From: Xiphydria camelus | Lineage: Eukaryota > Arthropoda > Insecta > Hymenoptera > Xiphydriidae | Reading direction: 5' to 3' | DNA: 64,000 nt | Assembly (NCBI GenBank): GCA_963678675.1 | Contig: OY783195.1 | Coordinates: 754,001 to 818,000, forward strand | Shown here: positions 61,501-64,000 of the stretch, piece by piece | Position numbering within the stretch: the stretch's first letter is position 1 | Layout: every line of letters begins with the position of its first letter | Program-made: the position numbers and the translations under genes | Notes under the pieces: generated by a model | Databases searched by the model: none | What the model saw: only the letters and a program-made list of their open reading frames with translations | Told to the model about the DNA's origin: nothing

Positions 61501-62762
61501 ATAATTATATCTTCGATTTCGAACGCCACGGAAGGGGACGGACCTTCCGAGGGTTCGCCGGATGCCTCCGGATTTTTCGTCGGACGTTCCATCGTCGAGG
61601 AGTGGGGATGATTTTCTTCGAGGAGCGGTCCACTTTCGGTGGGCAGGATAGTTCGTTCTAGAGGATTTTCAAGGACGACGGTCGGTTCGAGAGGTTGTTT
61701 CCCATCTTCGGTGACTCCTTCGAGTTTGTTCTCTGCGACGGGGACGTGGTCGCGTTTCGTCAGCGGTACTTCGCGCCCCTCCAACGGTTCAGCAATTTTT
61801 TCATCCACTTCGGGGTCCTTCGCAGGCTCTCTGCTGATTCTTGACTTGTCGATTTCCGCTTCACCGACCCCGTCGAGGTCGAACGCTTTCGGGGCGATAG
61901 AGGGAGGACTTTCCAAATTGGTCTTGTCTTTGGATACTTCTCTCTTAAAGGCGTAAGTCTCCTCGGCCGATTCAAACGATTCCGGTATCACGTGCGCGTC
62001 GTCAAGAACGACTTCGTCGCTGAAATCCAGAACATCCGAGGTCTCGGGAATCTCGATCCCATCGGCGATCAATTCGACGAATTCTTCGTCAGTGGTCGGT
62101 CCTGCCTGCAGAGGACCCTCCACAACTTCTTCTACGATCGGCTCTTCGACGTTTCTTCGTCTCCTCTCTATCATCTCAGCCAACGGATAGTCAAGATCGA
62201 GTAAGTCGTCATATCCTCCATCGATTTCATCGTACATCTCTGGAGCTTCCAGAATGTCTTCCACATCATCATCATCATATATCATCAATGGGTCTTCTTC
62301 GTACATCCGTTTGTCCCTCGAGTGGCTCGACCTATCCGTTTGGTCGAGTTGGTCCGGATCGATGGTTCGTCTCCTCCTCGTCATCTCCGTCAGCGAAAGG
62401 TCAGGGTCGAGAAAGCCGTGAGATCCTTCATCGATTTCATCGTATATCTCTGGAGTTTCCACCGTGTCTTCCGCATCATCGAATGTCGTCAGCGGTTCTT
62501 CTTCGTACATCCGTTTGTCCCTCGAGTGGCCCGACCTGTCCGTTTGGCCGAGTCGGTTCGGATCGATATCGCCAGCGTTTGACGCATTCGAGGAATCGTC
62601 GCTGTCGTTTGTTTCCGGGGTCCTGCTGTACCGGATAATGACCGGTGCAGGTGCAGAGGCGTCCTTCCGCTTGAGCGAGGGGGAAGCGTCTTCCGCGAAA
62701 GAGCCGCTCCAGCTCTGGCTGAGCGTCAGCAGGAGACATCCTATCGCTATCGGGATTCTCAT
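58509..62762 (-). CDS. Large secreted protein of unknown function
   Basis: A single exon encodes 1417 aa from the ATG at 62762; an in-frame ATG 58 codons earlier (62936) precedes a non-hydrophobic leader and is less likely. The N terminus MRIPIAIGCLLLTLSQSWSG is a clear signal peptide. Residues of about 65-205 hold two acidic repeat units with HSRDKRMYEE, a YDEID core and RRRR ends. A long Glu/Pro/Thr/Ser-rich stretch follows. Roughly residues 470-1120 are rich in Leu, Val, Ala and Lys in amphipathic helix style (IKLLLAPLVNHLYPQFPVIG is one example), without charged-free membrane spans of bundle type. The last 300 residues are polar, with few cysteines. I recognise no family; a lipid-binding or self-assembling extracellular role would be a guess. 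The frame is uninterrupted over 4.2 kb, so it is surely a gene. Confidence 0.85.
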   Translation of the reverse strand: MRIPIAIGCLLLTLSQSWSGSFAEDASPSLKRKDASAPAPVIIRYSRTPETNDSDDSSNASNAGDIDPNRLGQTDRSGHSRDKRMYEEEPLTTFDDAEDTVETPEIYDEIDEGSHGFLDPDLSLTEMTRRRRTIDPDQLDQTDRSSHSRDKRMYEEDPLMIYDDDDVEDILEAPEMYDEIDGGYDDLLDLDYPLAEMIERRRRNVEEPIVEEVVEGPLQAGPTTDEEFVELIADGIEIPETSDVLDFSDEVVLDDAHVIPESFESAEETYAFKREVSKDKTNLESPPSIAPKAFDLDGVGEAEIDKSRISREPAKDPEVDEKIAEPLEGREVPLTKRDHVPVAENKLEGVTEDGKQPLEPTVVLENPLERTILPTESGPLLEENHPHSSTMERPTKNPEASGEPSEGPSPSVAFEIEDIIIPRSDRTESTTSESSTTLAPHRATSPTDNEDPETRAARGGALIRLVTSPLTQINETSIEALARHCDCEKLSAVAIKLLLAPLVNHLYPQFPVIGPIALGIATKALTHLAGSVIIPVARLVMTKVWSVLQALLREVSHGKIINGFITELGKFLGFAWSALAWLRTGPSGAFLGNSDVSALNIGKSTNYEVPQRMDIDSVERNPLILTLASPGTMNLENAVWTWLEQRCLEPLKRLRIVNDESFAKVKAMLSKGTKEIVRGLTENLVSSMLKTYEAFAKLIPGIHGDSHMTALYEGLVKAVKELPAEATIVELQKIVRDFLARNAIEIAKHSPLSRLLESAVELLKSLPSRWKIIDVYSLGRSILRAFNVNAKLVAQHARQLMPTRLLKLLISSVSEKFRAGWEPVLNGAIKRTFSTNAENDCAIEVKKSSWVKLLIDLKADGLAMMLEGVVRIVRFVVSTIVREVSALTRGIFKLFNLGRLVKFLHNAYDLFATPIRNILVFPLKVALKITLAVTELDKVPCIGHSLTAKLLNAVSRAIEGLFLPLQNVTLINNFTLKEVAAIVLKSLDVAQQHLAHALSPSNLLRNQLLRVQRILAGLPSLVALKERLSPYSILKLWNSVLHVISKCIQGWLTYVEKITANVHFYKDKAIALVLKSLRQKIEPSLAGMLELRKDLNSFLLVCTKKLPNAKQYVVPIHEMTDEEEEPPMNNCHQDLPEDVPRPTSDVSKARSRWFANLFDYIGSSGKKTSPDTKVVNVVADVSPPSRIVDAPSPVSTLISRFVSRFRNNDDSVVPDSADEYGSVGVQYPQRPNLRNRVSSFLASPTGRSRMRLDNPSPLFGTSNNINYAAISSQETTSDATLENTSPSKGLRVIEAIDLLRGTDGKIDNPEAYFKSLESEEPSTCPLEIPVYHQSPNERTIGCMDGHQGIPERELIRKALAQEHASHTEVKVPPLTPLSKLKSSHLSYRRKSYERKEGSVGYLLPLKDLETTETHCNM

Positions 62763-64000
62763 TTTATCTTCTCTTATCAACGAACCTGGAACAGTCGTCG
62801 AGCGCGATACGATAAAATCATTCGATTCGGTAGCTTTGCATGTACACTGAAAAAACTTTTTTTTCTCACTGTAGGAGATATTTCGTTTCGCAGCCATACA
62901 TGCGCGTACATCCCCCCGTGTGAGTCGATACACCACCGTTTTGTCGGCAAATATTGACTATATCGTCGGTGGGACGAGTTTCGCATTTACATCAGGGGTA
63001 GGTAAGGCCGTAGCTACCCCGAATATACACCGCTCGGCATACAACAAAAGAGCTGTCGCCATAAAGATTGAAATTGCAAATTCACATACCTCTTGCGTCG
63101 AGTTCGATGTTGCTACAGCATCATACAACGGTGAAATATCGCTGAAATATATTTTTTGTTCCGAAAAGCGAAACGTGTCGACGATTATTTATGCGCGGGC
63201 ACTCGCGCGCGATGGGCGACCGTATATCGCAAAACGGGCGAACGATTAAAACGCAAATTATTTGAATTATTATTCCTCGCGCGAGATTTGTGACAATTTT
63301 AATTTCGACTTCACCCTCGCCATTCTTCCATCGTCGTCCGATCGATTGTGGATAATTTACCGTCCGATTAATTATTTGCCGCGAATGTATCGCACGTTTC
63401 CACGGGAAAATTGTGTTTATCGCGCGTTAAAAAACTAACGATTTAAATGGTTTATCGTATTTGATACGGCGTACGAGAGCTTTGATTGCAAACATTGACG
63501 GACCCTGACCTCAGGCCATTGTTTTACGTGTAGACCGGGTCAGTGCAGACTATCGGTTCCTCTTATACTGTTCGATATCCGTGCGTACGTTTTCCTCCAC
63601 CCATCTTACGCGTGCGTTACGCATCATGCAGTTTACAGGCGGCGAGGATGCCGCTGTCTTCCTGTTTATACCAATGCCGTGCGCTGTTCCTCCAAAGTTT
63701 CGTCAACACCCTGTGCTTCAGGGTGGCTAATTATGCCGCGTTAATTATTACGGGAAGTTCTTCTTCGTTATCGTTCGCTCTCGAGAATTTCACTGCGCGC
63801 GGATCGGTTGTTAAATAATTCGTTTCGACGGTAATTATGTGTACGGTACGATTTCTGGATCGCCGGACACCGTTTCGCGTTGATTTTCGCGACGACACGA
63901 CTAACGCGCTTCTGATTTTTCATTCATTTTTCACCGAATTCGAATGCGGAAATTTTGATACGCACGAACGCTGCCTTTCCGCCCCACGTTTCCCCGTTAT
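62763..64000. promoter_or_regulatory. Upstream region of the secreted-protein gene
   Basis: This must contain the promoter and leader of the minus-strand gene starting at 62762. On the minus strand GTGTACATGC and surrounding sequence give no obvious TATA box. A non-coding first exon is possible. From about 63170 on, the sequence is CpG-rich with no supportable coding region to the window end. Confidence 0.35.

Overview
The window is animal nuclear DNA, almost certainly from an insect and probably a hymenopteran (ant, bee or wasp). All recognisable proteins are metazoan. Most genes are split by short GT-AG introns of about 75-110 bp. Three TTAA-flanked mini-elements, two TA-flanked inverted-repeat elements and a chemoreceptor-like fragment also fit this. 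The order-level guess is inference from style and protein resemblance; no species is claimed. Exon boundaries were read by eye. For every gene model given with exons, the coding length divides by three and the splice phases agree.

Layout. 1-6606 is mostly non-coding, with small repeats and two inverted-repeat elements. 6607-9318 (+) is a prothymosin-alpha-like acidic nuclear protein. 11597-13660 and 14741-16779 (+) are two tandem cathepsin D-type aspartic protease genes; the first has lost both active-site DTG motifs and the second is intact. 16780-20762 holds no recognised gene.

From 20763 to 53496 lies a compact block of housekeeping genes: PHRF1 (-, RING and PHD fingers, SR-rich, 2707 aa), RpS13 (+), FNBP4 (-, two WW domains), COG3 (+, intronless), MUS81 (-, structure-selective endonuclease) and XPO4 (+, exportin-4). 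Neighbours alternate in strand, so PHRF1/RpS13, FNBP4/COG3 and MUS81/XPO4 start back to back, while RpS13/FNBP4 and COG3/MUS81 end facing each other. They serve unrelated processes (chromatin and RNA polymerase II, translation, Golgi traffic, DNA repair, nuclear transport); only the divergent promoters suggest shared control.

53497-58508 is accessory-looking. It holds a tandem repeat whose two copies each fold into a microRNA-like hairpin, and a frame-broken odorant-receptor-like segment. 58509-62762 (-) encodes a 1417-aa secreted protein I cannot assign, with a signal peptide, acidic repeats bounded by basic cleavage-like sites and a long helix-rich core. 62763-64000 shows no gene.

Most notable: a textbook minor-spliceosome AT-AC intron in XPO4, the active-site-degenerate protease paralogue beside its intact sister, the duplicated hairpin array, and the unassigned secreted protein.
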